A DNA stretch of 64,000 nt from CAVQYV01 sp963718295 [NCBI: uncultured Methylomirabilota bacterium] (GTDB taxonomy: Bacteria > Methylomirabilota > Methylomirabilia > CAVQYV01): positions 124,001 to 188,000 of the forward strand of contig CAVQYV010000003.1 of the NCBI GenBank assembly GCA_963718295.1. The letters run 5' to 3'. Below are positions 18,562-27,518 of the stretch, one piece after another. A program made the position numbers and the translations under genes. How positions within the stretch are numbered: position 1 is the stretch's first letter; every line of letters begins with the position of its first letter. Below the pieces are notes generated by a model that saw only the letters and a program-made list of their open reading frames with translations, was not told the origin of the DNA and ran no database searches.

Positions 18562-18957
18562 TCAATCAGACGGCCTGGGGGCCACCAAAAGGGTCGCCTC
18601 CTTGGAAGGCCCATGGATGTTGCAGGTGGCGATGGCTGAAACCGTTGCCTTCTCCTTGAGGGTCAGCTGGTAGGGAATGGACCAGTTCTCCTCCTTGGGA
18701 TGGGTTCGCCAGTTATACTCCCATGCCTTCTCTTCCTTCCCATCCACAAAGATGACGAGTTTTGAGACATGATGAATAAAGTTGTTCCCCTTATGTCGGA
18801 TCTTGACGGTAATGGAGAAGGGCTGACCCGATCTTACCTCCTCAGGACCTTGGAGGGTGACCGTAGGGACATCCGCCCAGGCGGGAAAGGATACCAGAAA
18901 GATCAAAGACAGAGAGAAAAGGGCTATGGGCAACAGATGGCTTGGCTTGATCATCAA
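18562..18957 (-). CDS. Exported superoxide-reductase-like (SORL) protein
   Basis: 131 residues. Residues 1-28 are a Sec signal peptide ending in PAWA. The mature part resembles the class II superoxide reductase/neelaredoxin barrel: HKGNNFIHHV matches the H-x(5)-HH metal site and ATCNIHG matches the CNxHG ligand loop. The fourth His, normally near the N-terminus of the mature protein, is not seen, so the iron site may be incomplete or different. Likely periplasmic. It has its own promoter (19003-19031) and lies about 100 bases upstream of the Fe alcohol dehydrogenase. Confidence 0.75.
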   Translation of the reverse strand: MMIKPSHLLPIALFSLSLIFLVSFPAWADVPTVTLQGPEEVRSGQPFSITVKIRHKGNNFIHHVSKLVIFVDGKEEKAWEYNWRTHPKEENWSIPYQLTLKEKATVSAIATCNIHGPSKEATLLVAPRPSD

Positions 18958-19002
18958 TGATTCCTCCTTGGGGAAGATTCAGGGCAACAACCACGACGAT
19001 GT

Positions 19003-19031
19003 ATTAAACCAGATCTGAGTCCCTCCGTCAA
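19003..19031 (-). promoter_or_regulatory. Promoter of the SORL gene
   Basis: Minus-strand TTGACG (19031-19026), 17-base spacer, TTTAAT (19008-19003). It is 45 bases before the SORL ATG. It forms the left half of a divergent pair in the 349-base gap at 18958-19306. Confidence 0.7.
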
Positions 19032-19095
19032 GGCAAACTCTACATGTTGGAAGTCCATATCCCATCCCCGATACCTCCCCCTTCTTGCTTTTTTC

Positions 19096-19124
19096 TTGAC
19101 AATTGGGAAGCCAAAAACTACTCT
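19096..19124 (+). promoter_or_regulatory. Probable promoter of the amidohydrolase operon
   Basis: Perfect TTGACA (19096-19101), 17-base spacer, weak -10 TACTCT (19119-19124). It would give a leader of about 175 bases, which contains a C-rich/G-rich inverted pair around 19168-19209. The leader may fold, but I recognise no riboswitch class. Confidence 0.5.
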
Positions 19125-19306
19125 TCTTCCGCCCGAGGACGGGACAGAAGGGCAGTTCGGATCCCCTTCCCCTCCCTATCCTCGGCAGCCATTCTGGATG
19201 AGGGGGGAGGTGAGAGGTTCACCCATTCCTGAGACGGGTGTAGGGAGAAGGCTGAGACAGGAAATCACCAAAAAGCAAGGTCTAAAGATCCTTTTCGGAG
19301 GTGGGC

Positions 19307-20809
19307 ATGGCAAAGAATCAGGAGAATCAGCGAATATCGCGAAGGGATTTCATGAAGAAGGCAAGCCTGGCCAGTGCGAGCGCCATCATTGCAGCCAATG
19401 AATTCGCCAAGAAGACCGGCGTCGCCAATGCCCAGGATTTCTGGCAGTTCACCACCGGTTACTGGAAGGGCCTTCCCTCCATGGTGAGGGTGGAGAACGG
19501 CCAGCTGGTCGACAATTACAGGACCGCGAGGCTAACAGGCCGAATGATCCTCAAAGGCGGGCATGTGGTCGATCCCAAGAACGGAGTGGATGGGAAAATG
19601 GACATCTCCATCATGGGCGACCGCATTGAGGCCTGTGCGCGCGAGATTACCCCCCAGGCCGGCGACAAGGTAATGAACGTGGGGAAATTTTACGTCTTTC
19701 CGGGCCTGATTGATATGCACAATCACATTGCGGATCTCTGGGACAACTGGGATCGTTGTGCCGAGGATTCGGTGGCTGCGGGAGACGCCATGAGCCTTTC
19801 CCCGGGCGCAGCCAACTCCCTCATTGCTCCGGGGGTCCTGATGGGGGATTGGGATCGTGCAGCGCCCTTGCACGTCAGCCTCTACCTCGGGGTGCTCAAC
19901 GTGTGCGGGACCCGCGCCAATACCCAGGAGCTGATCCGCTTCTTTCAGGGAAGGATGCCCCTGGCAGAGGCGACCCAAAAAGTCTGCCGCAACACCATCG
20001 GATGTTTCACCGCCCCCCTGGCCGTGGGCGTCAAGGAGCACCAGAATCACTTCATCACGCCGGCTGACACCCTGGACAAGATTTATGAGGTGACCTCCAA
20101 GGCCAATCTCCTCTTCATGTCTCATTGCCAGGATCCAAATTACTCCGAGTACATCGTCGCGGGCTCCAAGGGCCGGCCCATTCATCTCGGTCACATGACG
20201 GCCTCGGGTCAGGGTACCCATGGAGATCCTGTGAAATCCGCGCAGACCGTCTGTAACCTGCTGAGGCAAAAGAACGTTACGGGAGAGTTCGTAAGCTCCC
20301 ACCTCAGGAGGCATGGAGGATGCAGGGAGGGATTCTACAACGATCCTGAGACCCAGAAGGTCTATTATGGTGCCCTGAGCGAGGGACTCTGCAAGATCAT
20401 CATCTCGGATGGAATGGCTACCACTACCATGAAAGGATTTGGCGATCCTCGGGATAACATCGGCTGTCTATTCGAGCTCGCAGACATGGGGGTCTTGAGC
20501 CTGTCCCAGGCTGTGGCCTGCATGACCTCCAATGTGGCCCAACTCTTCGCCGAGAGGCACCAGAACGACTGGTGGACGAAAGAGGTGGGACACCTGGGGC
20601 CGGGAGCCTATGCCAACATCACCGTGGCTGACCGCAAGAGCAACTATTGCATCTTCACCATTGTGAACGGCGTCATTTCCGCGATCGAGCAGAGGGCCGT
20701 CCGCTCCGCGGACGGAGGATGCTGGGTCTCCAAATGGGGGCTTACTCCCAACACCGGCATCGGGGACCTGGTCCTGTTCGGATATGCAGATGGGACCTTC
20801 AAGGGCTAA
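19307..20809 (+). CDS. Tat-exported amidohydrolase
   Basis: 500 residues. The N-terminus has a twin-arginine signal (SRRDFMKK) and a likely cleavage site after GVANA, so the enzyme should fold before export. The mature part is an amidohydrolase-superfamily barrel of the D-aminoacylase/dihydroorotase side: LKGGHVVDPKNGVDG, PGLIDMHNHI (metal HxH), EHQNHF, MSHCQD, HLGHMTA, and an Asp in IISDGMATT. Substrate unknown. ATG at 19307 follows GGAGG by five bases; GTG at 19301 is in frame but sits in the ribosome-binding site. First gene of a plus-strand set with an M20 deacylase and glycine decarboxylase. Confidence 0.85.
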   Translation: MAKNQENQRISRRDFMKKASLASASAIIAANEFAKKTGVANAQDFWQFTTGYWKGLPSMVRVENGQLVDNYRTARLTGRMILKGGHVVDPKNGVDGKMDISIMGDRIEACAREITPQAGDKVMNVGKFYVFPGLIDMHNHIADLWDNWDRCAEDSVAAGDAMSLSPGAANSLIAPGVLMGDWDRAAPLHVSLYLGVLNVCGTRANTQELIRFFQGRMPLAEATQKVCRNTIGCFTAPLAVGVKEHQNHFITPADTLDKIYEVTSKANLLFMSHCQDPNYSEYIVAGSKGRPIHLGHMTASGQGTHGDPVKSAQTVCNLLRQKNVTGEFVSSHLRRHGGCREGFYNDPETQKVYYGALSEGLCKIIISDGMATTTMKGFGDPRDNIGCLFELADMGVLSLSQAVACMTSNVAQLFAERHQNDWWTKEVGHLGPGAYANITVADRKSNYCIFTIVNGVISAIEQRAVRSADGGCWVSKWGLTPNTGIGDLVLFGYADGTFKG

Positions 20810-20827
20810 ATGACACGATGAGAGAGA

Positions 20828-20871
20828 ACAGGGGGCGGCCCAAGGGGAAAGTTCCTTGGGTCGCCCCCTGT
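20828..20871 (+). terminator. Strong hairpin after the amidohydrolase gene
   Basis: ACAGGGGGCG..CCCAAGG / CCTTGGG..CGCCCCCTGT, about 18 pairs with one G-U and an eight-base loop, starting 18 bases after the stop. No T run follows, so it may terminate weakly or protect the 3' end rather than be a classic terminator. Confidence 0.5.
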
Positions 20872-21039
20872 CCCGTTGGCTTGGTTCATCAAGCCAATTT
20901 CTGCTTCATCCTTTTTCTTCACTCCATTCTTTGTTTATCCTTTTTAATTTATCCTTAAAAGTGAGAGGCACCCAGAAAAGCGAACGGACCGCTTGAAGTC
21001 TTGGAGGCATTTCCGCCAAAAGGCTGAAGGAGTCAAGGC

Positions 21040-22224
21040 ATGATGGGCATTGAACGCGTCTGGAGAGAGCTAGACGAGAAGGCGACGGTAGAGTTCCTTC
21101 AGAAATTCTTGCAGGCGAAGAGCGCCAATCCTCCGGGAGAGGAGTTGGAGGCCGCTAACCTGGTGGCCGACTGGATGAGAAGACTGGGCCTGGAGGGCCG
21201 GGTGATTCCCATTCAGGATCGAAGAGCCAATGCCCTGGGCCGTCTTACCGGAAAAGGCAAGAAAGCGCCCCTGCTTTTCTCCGGCCATCTGGATACCGTC
21301 CCGCCCGGAGAGTCCCCCTGGGAACATGAACCATATTCGGGCCAGATCGTGGGAGACAGGATCTACGGAAGGGGAGCCTCGGACATGAAAGGGGGCCTGG
21401 TCGCCATGGTCACGGCAGCCGGAGCCCTGGCCAGGGCGAAGGTGCCCCTGGCCGGTGATCTCCTGATCGCGGCGACCGCGGACGAGGAGGCCGGAACCCT
21501 GGGGGCCCGCCACCTGGTGCAAAGCGGTGAGATTGACAAGGTCACCGGCGTTCTGATTGGAGAACCCTCCGATCTCGCCGTCTATATTGCGGAGAAGGGG
21601 GCCTTCTGGCTGGAGGTGGCGACTCGCGGAAAGACCGCCCATGGGGCCATGCCGGAGCTGGGGATCAATGCCATCCTGCAAATGAGCAAGATCCTGACTC
21701 GCCTGCCCCGACTCCGATTCGAGTACAAGAGACACCCCCTCCTGGGAAAGCCGACTCTGAATATCGGGACGATCTCCGGTGGGGTCAAGACCAATGTGGT
21801 TCCCGACGGATGCAAGATCACCGTGGACATCCGCACCGTTCCGGGGCAGAATCATAAGGCCATTTTGAACCAGGTCGGGGAGCTCCTGAAGGGGCTGAGC
21901 GACTCAGATCCCAATTTCCAGGGAGAGGTGAAGATCATCAGTGATCTGCCTGCCCTGGAGACCTCACCCCAGGATCCCCTGGTGAAGGCCGCCCTCAGGG
22001 CCTCCCGCAGGGAGACCGGGCAAACCCAGAAGCCCCGGGGAGTCATGTATTATACCGATGGGGTGGCTTTTGTGCCCGAATTGAAGATCCCCATGGTCAT
22101 CTGCGGGCCGGGAAAGGCCGGCCTGGCCCATCAGCCCGATGAATATGTGGAGATCTCCAAGGTGCATGCCGCCGCCCGGATCTACGCCCAGATCGCCTGG
22201 GAGATGTTGGGGGCTCAGGCTTGA
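21040..22224 (+). CDS. M20-family deacylase/peptidase (ArgE/DapE type)
   Basis: 394 residues. The di-zinc site is readable: SGHLDTVP (His, Asp), GASDMKGG (bridging Asp), ATADEEAG (catalytic Glu pair), IGEPSD, and a late His in LAHQPDEY. The dimerisation lid lies around residues 185-300 (KTAHGAMPELGINAI). Such enzymes hydrolyse N-acyl amino acids or small peptides, including N-acetylornithine and succinyl-diaminopimelate; context does not favour either biosynthetic role. AAGGAG lies eight bases before the ATG. It stands between an exported amidohydrolase and glycine decarboxylase genes, so it may release glycine or a related amino acid in the cytoplasm (inference). Confidence 0.88.
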   Translation: MMGIERVWRELDEKATVEFLQKFLQAKSANPPGEELEAANLVADWMRRLGLEGRVIPIQDRRANALGRLTGKGKKAPLLFSGHLDTVPPGESPWEHEPYSGQIVGDRIYGRGASDMKGGLVAMVTAAGALARAKVPLAGDLLIAATADEEAGTLGARHLVQSGEIDKVTGVLIGEPSDLAVYIAEKGAFWLEVATRGKTAHGAMPELGINAILQMSKILTRLPRLRFEYKRHPLLGKPTLNIGTISGGVKTNVVPDGCKITVDIRTVPGQNHKAILNQVGELLKGLSDSDPNFQGEVKIISDLPALETSPQDPLVKAALRASRRETGQTQKPRGVMYYTDGVAFVPELKIPMVICGPGKAGLAHQPDEYVEISKVHAAARIYAQIAWEMLGAQA

Positions 22225-22288
22225 AGCCGGTGGGACTTGATGCGATGGGTGTGAGCAGGCGGCCGGCAGAAAGGCATGGGGGTCGCGG

Positions 22289-23653
22289 ATGATGCGCTAT
22301 ATCCCTCATACCTCGGCGGACATAAAGGCCATGTTGGAGGCCATCGGGCTGCCCGATCTGGAGTCCCTTTTTGCCGACGTCCCCCCCGAGTTGCAGGTCA
22401 AGGGCGAGTTGAACCTCCCTCGGGCCCTATCGGAGCCGGAATTGATCGCCCGCCTCCAAGGCATCGCCTGCATGAATGGGAATTCCTCGGAGTATAGCCT
22501 CTTCCTGGGAGCTGGGGCCTATCACCACTTTGTCCCCCCGGTGGTGGAGGAGGTCATCAGCCGTGAGGAGTTCTACACCGCCTATACCCCTTATCAGCCG
22601 GAGCTCAGCCAGGGACTCCTACAGTCTGCCTATGAATATCAGACCCTGATCTGTCAGTTGACGGGGATGGAGATAGCCAATGCCTCCCTGTACGATGGCG
22701 CCTCCGCAGTGGCCGAGTCCGCCCTCATGGCCTGCCGCATTCTCCAGCGGAAAAGGGTCCTGGTCTCCTCCGCCCTCCATCCGCATTACCTCACGGTCCT
22801 TAGGACCTACCTGTCTCATCTGGGAATCGAGCTTGAGCCCATCCCCTGGCTCAGTGGGAAAGGGATCACCTCCTTCCCGAAAGCAGAGCGGAGGCTGGAT
22901 TCCGAAGTGGCAGCCATCATCCTGCAGTCGCCCAATTTCTTCGGCTGCCTGGAAGAGGGCGTCGAATTTGCCCGAATCGCCCATGCCCAGGGTGCCCTTC
23001 TCATTTCCGTACTCGTGGAGCCCACCTCCCTGGGGGTATTGAAGCCTCCCGGAGAATGGGGTGCGGATATCGTCGTGGGGGAGGGGCAGAGCTTCGGCAA
23101 CTCTCTCAATTTTGGAGGGCCCTATCTGGGGATCTTCGCCACCCGGGAGAAGTTCGTACGCCAGATTCCCGGTCGTTTGGTGGGCAGGACCATCGATACC
23201 CAGGGAAGGTCGGGTTTTGTCCTGGCCCTGGGGACCCGAGAGCAGCATATCCGCCGGGAAAAGGCCACTTCCAATATCTGCACCAACCAGGCCCTCTGCG
23301 CCCTGGCGGCTGCGGTCCACCTTTGCTTGCTCGGACCCCAAGGATTGGCTCAGTTGGCCTCCCTCAATCTCCAGAAATCTCATTATGCGAGGGAGAGGAT
23401 CGCTCGATTGCCCGGATTTGAACTCCCCTTCTCGGCTCCCACCTATAATGAGTTTGTGGTACGCATGCCCAGGCCGGTGGAAGAGATCAACTCGAAGCTC
23501 CTGGAGCGCCGCATCATCGGGGGCCTCAACCTGGGACGGTTTTTCCCCGAGATGGAGGATTGTTGCCTTTTCTGTGTGACGGAGATGAATGCCAAGGAAC
23601 AAATCGATCACTTGGTGGACTCCTTGGATCAGTTCACTCGAGGAGGGATATGA
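22289..23653 (+). CDS. gcvPA: Glycine decarboxylase subunit 1 (P-protein, N-terminal half)
   Basis: 454 residues. The split P-protein's first half: MRYIPHTSADIKAML, FLGAGAYHHFVPPVV, YTPYQPELSQG, ANASLYDGASA and ATSNICTNQAL are all family signatures. With GcvPB it decarboxylates glycine and loads the aminomethyl group on lipoyl-GcvH. The stop overlaps the gcvPB start (ATGA). No gcvH, gcvT or lpd is in the window, so they must lie elsewhere. Confidence 0.95.
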   Translation: MMRYIPHTSADIKAMLEAIGLPDLESLFADVPPELQVKGELNLPRALSEPELIARLQGIACMNGNSSEYSLFLGAGAYHHFVPPVVEEVISREEFYTAYTPYQPELSQGLLQSAYEYQTLICQLTGMEIANASLYDGASAVAESALMACRILQRKRVLVSSALHPHYLTVLRTYLSHLGIELEPIPWLSGKGITSFPKAERRLDSEVAAIILQSPNFFGCLEEGVEFARIAHAQGALLISVLVEPTSLGVLKPPGEWGADIVVGEGQSFGNSLNFGGPYLGIFATREKFVRQIPGRLVGRTIDTQGRSGFVLALGTREQHIRREKATSNICTNQALCALAAAVHLCLLGPQGLAQLASLNLQKSHYARERIARLPGFELPFSAPTYNEFVVRMPRPVEEINSKLLERRIIGGLNLGRFFPEMEDCCLFCVTEMNAKEQIDHLVDSLDQFTRGGI

Positions 23654-25161
23654 TGTCGGCAGGAGTGGGGAGGAGCGGGCTCATCTTTGAAGAGGAGCTC
23701 ATCTTCGAGAGGGGATCCGTTGGCCGGGTGGGGTATTCCCTTCCACCCCTGGACGTGCCGGAGGTCGAATTGGATAAATTGATCCCTGCTTCGCTTCGGC
23801 GCAAGGAGCCGGCGCCACTGCCAGAGGTCTCCGAAATCGATGTGGTCCGGCACTTCCTCCGCCTCTCCCAGTGGAACTACGCCATCCCATTCGGACCCTA
23901 TCCCCTGGGCTCGTGCACCATGAAATATAATCCCCGAGTCAATGAGCAGGTGGCCCGGCATCCCGAATTCACCCGGGCCCATCCCCTACAACCCGAGACC
24001 CTCAGCCAGGGAGCCCTCCTTCTCATGTATGAGTTGGAGCAACTCCTGGCCGAGATATCTGGACTGGATCGGGTCAGTCTGCAGCCCGCTGCGGGTGCCC
24101 AGGGGGAGTTGGCTGGGATGATGATGATCCGGGCCTTTCACCAGGCCCAGGGGAATCCCCGGCGGTTCGTTCTGGTGCCGGATTCCGCCCACGGCACCAA
24201 CCCATCCAGCTGTGTCCTTTCCGGCTATCAGGTGAAGGCCGTTCCCTCCAATGACCGGGGATTGATCGATCCCACCCAGGTGCGCCAGCTGATGAATGAA
24301 GAGGTGGCCGCCATCATGATCACCAACCCCAACACCCTGGGGCTGTTCGAAGAGGAGATCGACCAGATCTGCCACATCGTTCATCTGCGGGGAGGGTTGG
24401 TTTATGGAGATGGAGCGAATCTGAATGCCATCTTGGGCGTCACCCGGCCCGGCGATATGGGCTTCGATGTCCTGCATCTGAACCTGCACAAGACCTTTTC
24501 CACCCCCCATGGAGGAGGAGGTCCAGGGGCAGGCCCAGTGGCGGTGCGCAGTATCCTGGCCCCTTATCTTCCGGTGCCGGTAGTGGAGAAGGAAGGGGAC
24601 CGATTCCGGCTGAATTATGATCTGCCTTCCTCCATCGGAAAGATCAGGGCCTTTCACAGCCATTTTGCAATCTTGGCCCGCGCTTATGCCTATATTCTCT
24701 CCTTGGGGGCAGTGGGCCTGAAGCGTATTGCCCAGATGGCCACCCTCAATGCCAACTACCTGCGGAGCCAACTCGCCTCCTCCTATCACATCCCCTTTAA
24801 TCGCCTGTGCAAACACGAATTCGTGGCCAGCGACAAGATTCAGCAGGCCTTCGGGGTTAAGGCCCTCGATGTTGCCAAGAGGCTCATGGACAAGGGGTTC
24901 CATCCTCCCACTATTTACTTTCCACTCATCGTCCCCGGCGCCTTGATGATCGAGCCCACGGAAAGCGAATCGAAGCAGACCCTGGATGAGCTCATTTTTG
25001 CCATGAGAGAGATTGCGGAGGAGGCGGAAAGGGACCCCTCCCTGCTCCTCTCCGCCCCACATCTGACCAAGATCTCCCGTCTGGATGAGGTCAAGGCGGC
25101 CCGCGACCTCGACCTCCGGTGGAAAGGCCGACCCGAAAGCCGAGCCCCCCGGCACCCTTGA
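23650..25161 (+). CDS. gcvPB: Glycine decarboxylase subunit 2 (P-protein, C-terminal half)
   Basis: About 503 residues; the PLP-binding half. LGSCTMKYNPRVNE, QPAAGAQGELAGM, DSAHGTNPSS, MITNPNTLGLFE, and NLHKTFSTPHGGGGPG with the PLP Lys are present in order. Two adjacent ATGs (23650, 23653) follow AGGAGG; either could be used. The stop of gcvPA lies inside the start, so the halves are translationally coupled. A short tail after residue 490 is rich in Arg and Pro. Confidence 0.95.
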   Translation: MMSAGVGRSGLIFEEELIFERGSVGRVGYSLPPLDVPEVELDKLIPASLRRKEPAPLPEVSEIDVVRHFLRLSQWNYAIPFGPYPLGSCTMKYNPRVNEQVARHPEFTRAHPLQPETLSQGALLLMYELEQLLAEISGLDRVSLQPAAGAQGELAGMMMIRAFHQAQGNPRRFVLVPDSAHGTNPSSCVLSGYQVKAVPSNDRGLIDPTQVRQLMNEEVAAIMITNPNTLGLFEEEIDQICHIVHLRGGLVYGDGANLNAILGVTRPGDMGFDVLHLNLHKTFSTPHGGGGPGAGPVAVRSILAPYLPVPVVEKEGDRFRLNYDLPSSIGKIRAFHSHFAILARAYAYILSLGAVGLKRIAQMATLNANYLRSQLASSYHIPFNRLCKHEFVASDKIQQAFGVKALDVAKRLMDKGFHPPTIYFPLIVPGALMIEPTESESKQTLDELIFAMREIAEEAERDPSLLLSAPHLTKISRLDEVKAARDLDLRWKGRPESRAPRHP

Positions 25162-25325
25162 CCTCTCGACCCTTCTTGCCTCCCCCCTCAGCTCTTTCCT
25201 GCATCCACCTTCTGCCCGAGGGAATCCCCCCATGCCCATTTCCGGCATCGCCCAGAACCTACTATTGAGTCTCCGTGATAGAAAGGCATAGCTGGCAAGA
25301 ATATCTAAAGTCCAGTGGTTTGTGG

Positions 25326-25354
25326 TTGACACGTGTGCCTTGTTTTGATAACTA
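25326..25354 (+). promoter_or_regulatory. Promoter of the inositol cluster
   Basis: Perfect TTGACA (25326-25331), 17-base spacer, TAACTA (25349-25354). It is about 50 bases before the ino1 TTG, in a 244-base gap after gcvPB. The -10 box is only moderate. Confidence 0.6.
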
Positions 25355-25405
25355 AGCGAGAAGAGAGGAAACACGATTAGCGGCTATCCACAGAAAGGAG
25401 CATTT

Positions 25406-26482
25406 TTGGGAAAGATCCGAGTTGCGCTCATCGGAATTGGCAATTGCGCCTCCTCGTTGGTCCAGGGTTGTCAGTTCTATCGGGATGCCAAGGAAGGAAA
25501 TAAGATCCCTGGTTTGATCCACCCCCGCCTGGGCCAGTACCACATTGGTGATATCGAATTCGGCCTGGCGATCGACATCGACCGGAACAAGGTAGGAAGG
25601 GATTTGGGGGAGGCGATCTTCTCCCCACCCAACAACACGCTGAAGTTCTGCCCGGTGAAAGAAACAGGCCTGAAGGTATCCATGGGAAATCCCCTCGATG
25701 GACTGGGGCACTATCTGTCGCAAAAGATTAAAGTGGCCCCAGGGGATCCTATCGACCTGGGGCAGGCCTTACGGGACCATCATATCGACGTGGTGGTCAA
25801 TTTCCTGCCGGTGGGATCCGAAAAGGCGACCGAGTGGTACGTGAATCAGACCCTTCAGGCGGGCTGCGGGCTCGTCAATTGCATTCCGGTCTTCATCGCC
25901 CGCAATCAGGCCTGGCGGGAGAAGTTCGAGCAGGCAGGAATTCCCTTGATCGGGGACGATATCAAATCCCAATTGGGGGCGACCATCTTGCATCGTCAAC
26001 TGACCCGCCTCTTTTCCGAGAGAGGAGTCCTGTTGGAGCATACCTCCCAGCTGAATGTGGGGGGAAACATGGATTTCTATAACATGTTGGAGCGCTCCCG
26101 CCTGCAATCCAAGAAGATCTCCAAGACCGATGCGGTCCTTTCGCAGATGGATCAGCCTCTGGATGCCGACGATGTTCATATTGGCCCATCCGACTACATT
26201 CCCTGGCTGGGAGATCGGAAATGGGCCTATATCCGCATGGAGGGGCGATCTTTTGGGGATGCGCCGGTTCATGTGGAGGTGAAGCTGGAGGTTTGGGATT
26301 CCCCCAATGCGGCCGGGATTGTGATCGACGCCCTGCGCTGTTGCAAGATCGGCCTGGATCGGGGTCTGAAGGGGGCGTTGGGCGGCCCCTCGGCCTATTT
26401 CATGAAGTCGCCACCCGTCCAATATCCAGACTCCCAGGCCCTCTCCATGCTGGAGGAGTTCATCGGATCGGAACCCGCTTAG
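25406..26482 (+). CDS. ino1: Inositol-3-phosphate synthase
   Basis: 358 residues, the short prokaryotic type. It converts glucose 6-phosphate to 1L-myo-inositol 1(3)-phosphate with bound NAD. RVALIGIGNCASSLVQG is the NAD loop; GDDIKSQLGATI, LNVGGNMDFYNML, SKKISKTDAV and IGPSDYIPWLGD are core family motifs that hold catalytic Lys residues, and EVWDSPNAAGIVIDALR closes the domain. The start is TTG with AAAGGAG five bases upstream. It heads a plus-strand run of an acyltransferase, an MshA-like glycosyltransferase and a PIG-L deacetylase, a set that suggests synthesis of an inositol-sugar compound. Confidence 0.93.
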   Translation: MGKIRVALIGIGNCASSLVQGCQFYRDAKEGNKIPGLIHPRLGQYHIGDIEFGLAIDIDRNKVGRDLGEAIFSPPNNTLKFCPVKETGLKVSMGNPLDGLGHYLSQKIKVAPGDPIDLGQALRDHHIDVVVNFLPVGSEKATEWYVNQTLQAGCGLVNCIPVFIARNQAWREKFEQAGIPLIGDDIKSQLGATILHRQLTRLFSERGVLLEHTSQLNVGGNMDFYNMLERSRLQSKKISKTDAVLSQMDQPLDADDVHIGPSDYIPWLGDRKWAYIRMEGRSFGDAPVHVEVKLEVWDSPNAAGIVIDALRCCKIGLDRGLKGALGGPSAYFMKSPPVQYPDSQALSMLEEFIGSEPA

Positions 26483-26489
26483 AGGAAAG

Positions 26490-27505
26490 ATGATCTTGCC
26501 GCTGGAGCTAACTCCCTCGCCTTTGCCCTCCGAACTCTTTCAAGCCAAAGTATGGGATAGCCTCTATTCCCCATCCCAATCGTCCCCCGAGACTCCCTTT
26601 TCCACCTTACAGTGGCAGAGCTTGTGGTGGCGCCATTTCGGCCAGAAATACCGATGGTCCGCCTTCACGATTCGCGAGAATGGCAGGGTCATCGGGATCG
26701 CTCCCTTCTATTGGGACCCCGGGACCGGATTTCTTAAGCTGATCGGGGGAGAAGATCTATCCGATTATCTGGATATCCTCGCGGCGAAGGGAAGGGAAAG
26801 CCAGGTATGGGACCAGATTTTGGGATATCTGGAGAGCTCCCCCCAGAGATCCGGGGACTGGACCTTCATTGCCTCCCCTCCACCTCCCCTGCCCTTCAGG
26901 TGCTTCCTCCGTTGGCCGAGAGTCGAGGGTATCAGGTCCAGTGCCGGGCAGAGGAGGTCTGCCCCACCCTGGAGCTTCCAGGTACCTGGGACGCCTATCT
27001 CGCTCTTTTAGCTCGGAAAGAGCGTCACGAGCTGAGAAGAAAGATGCGCAAGGCGGAGCAATCATCCCCACCGCTGCGTTTTCGTCAATGCAAGGAAGAG
27101 GAGTGCGCCCGCGAAGACATTCGGTCTTTCATCTGCCTTCATCGAAAAAGTCAGCCCGAGAAGCAGGCCTTTATGGACAAGCAACGAGAGGCCTTCTTCC
27201 GGGAAGCCTCCGATGTATTTGCCAAACAGGGATGGCTTCGCCTCTATATTATGGAGCGCGAAGAGAAGGCAGTCGCGGCCATGCTCTGTTTTGACTACCG
27301 AGAGGCCCTCTATCTCTACAATTCCGGCTTCGACCCCGAGCTGTCTGCCCTGAGTCCGGGCATCGTCCTGATCGGGCATTGCCTCCAGGACGCCATTGCT
27401 CGGGGCAAGAGGTGGTTCGATTTTCTGCGAGGCAATGAGGATTACAAGTATCGCCTGGGAGGGAAGGATTCACCTGTCTTTCGGATGGTAGTGAAAAGGC
27501 CATGA
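26490..27505 (+). pseudogene. BioF2/CelD-type GNAT acyltransferase, frameshifted
   Basis: Two overlapping frames together make one protein of about 338 residues. The N-terminal part (TLQWQSLWWRHFG, GRVIGIAPFYW, LIGGEDLSDYLDI) and the C-terminal part (LARKERHELRRKMRK, RLYIMEREEKAVAAMLCFDY, LYNSGFDPELSALSPG, FDFLRGNEDYKYRLGG) are the two halves of the Acetyltransf_6 (PF13480) family. The break is in a run of six C at 26839-26844; one more C joins LESS to PPEIRGLDLHCLP in frame. These proteins belong to the GNAT/FemAB clan and often act in surface-glycan or conjugate synthesis. In this cluster it could add an acyl or aminoacyl group to an inositol-sugar; this is a guess. Confidence 0.8.
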
Positions 27506-27518
27506 AAGGCGAAATGGC

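Noticed and set aside
19225-19265. GGGTGT..GGCTGAGACAGG resembled a TPP riboswitch fragment
   Set aside because: Only the CTGAGA part fits; the second conserved half (ACCTGAT..CAGCG..AGGG) is absent.
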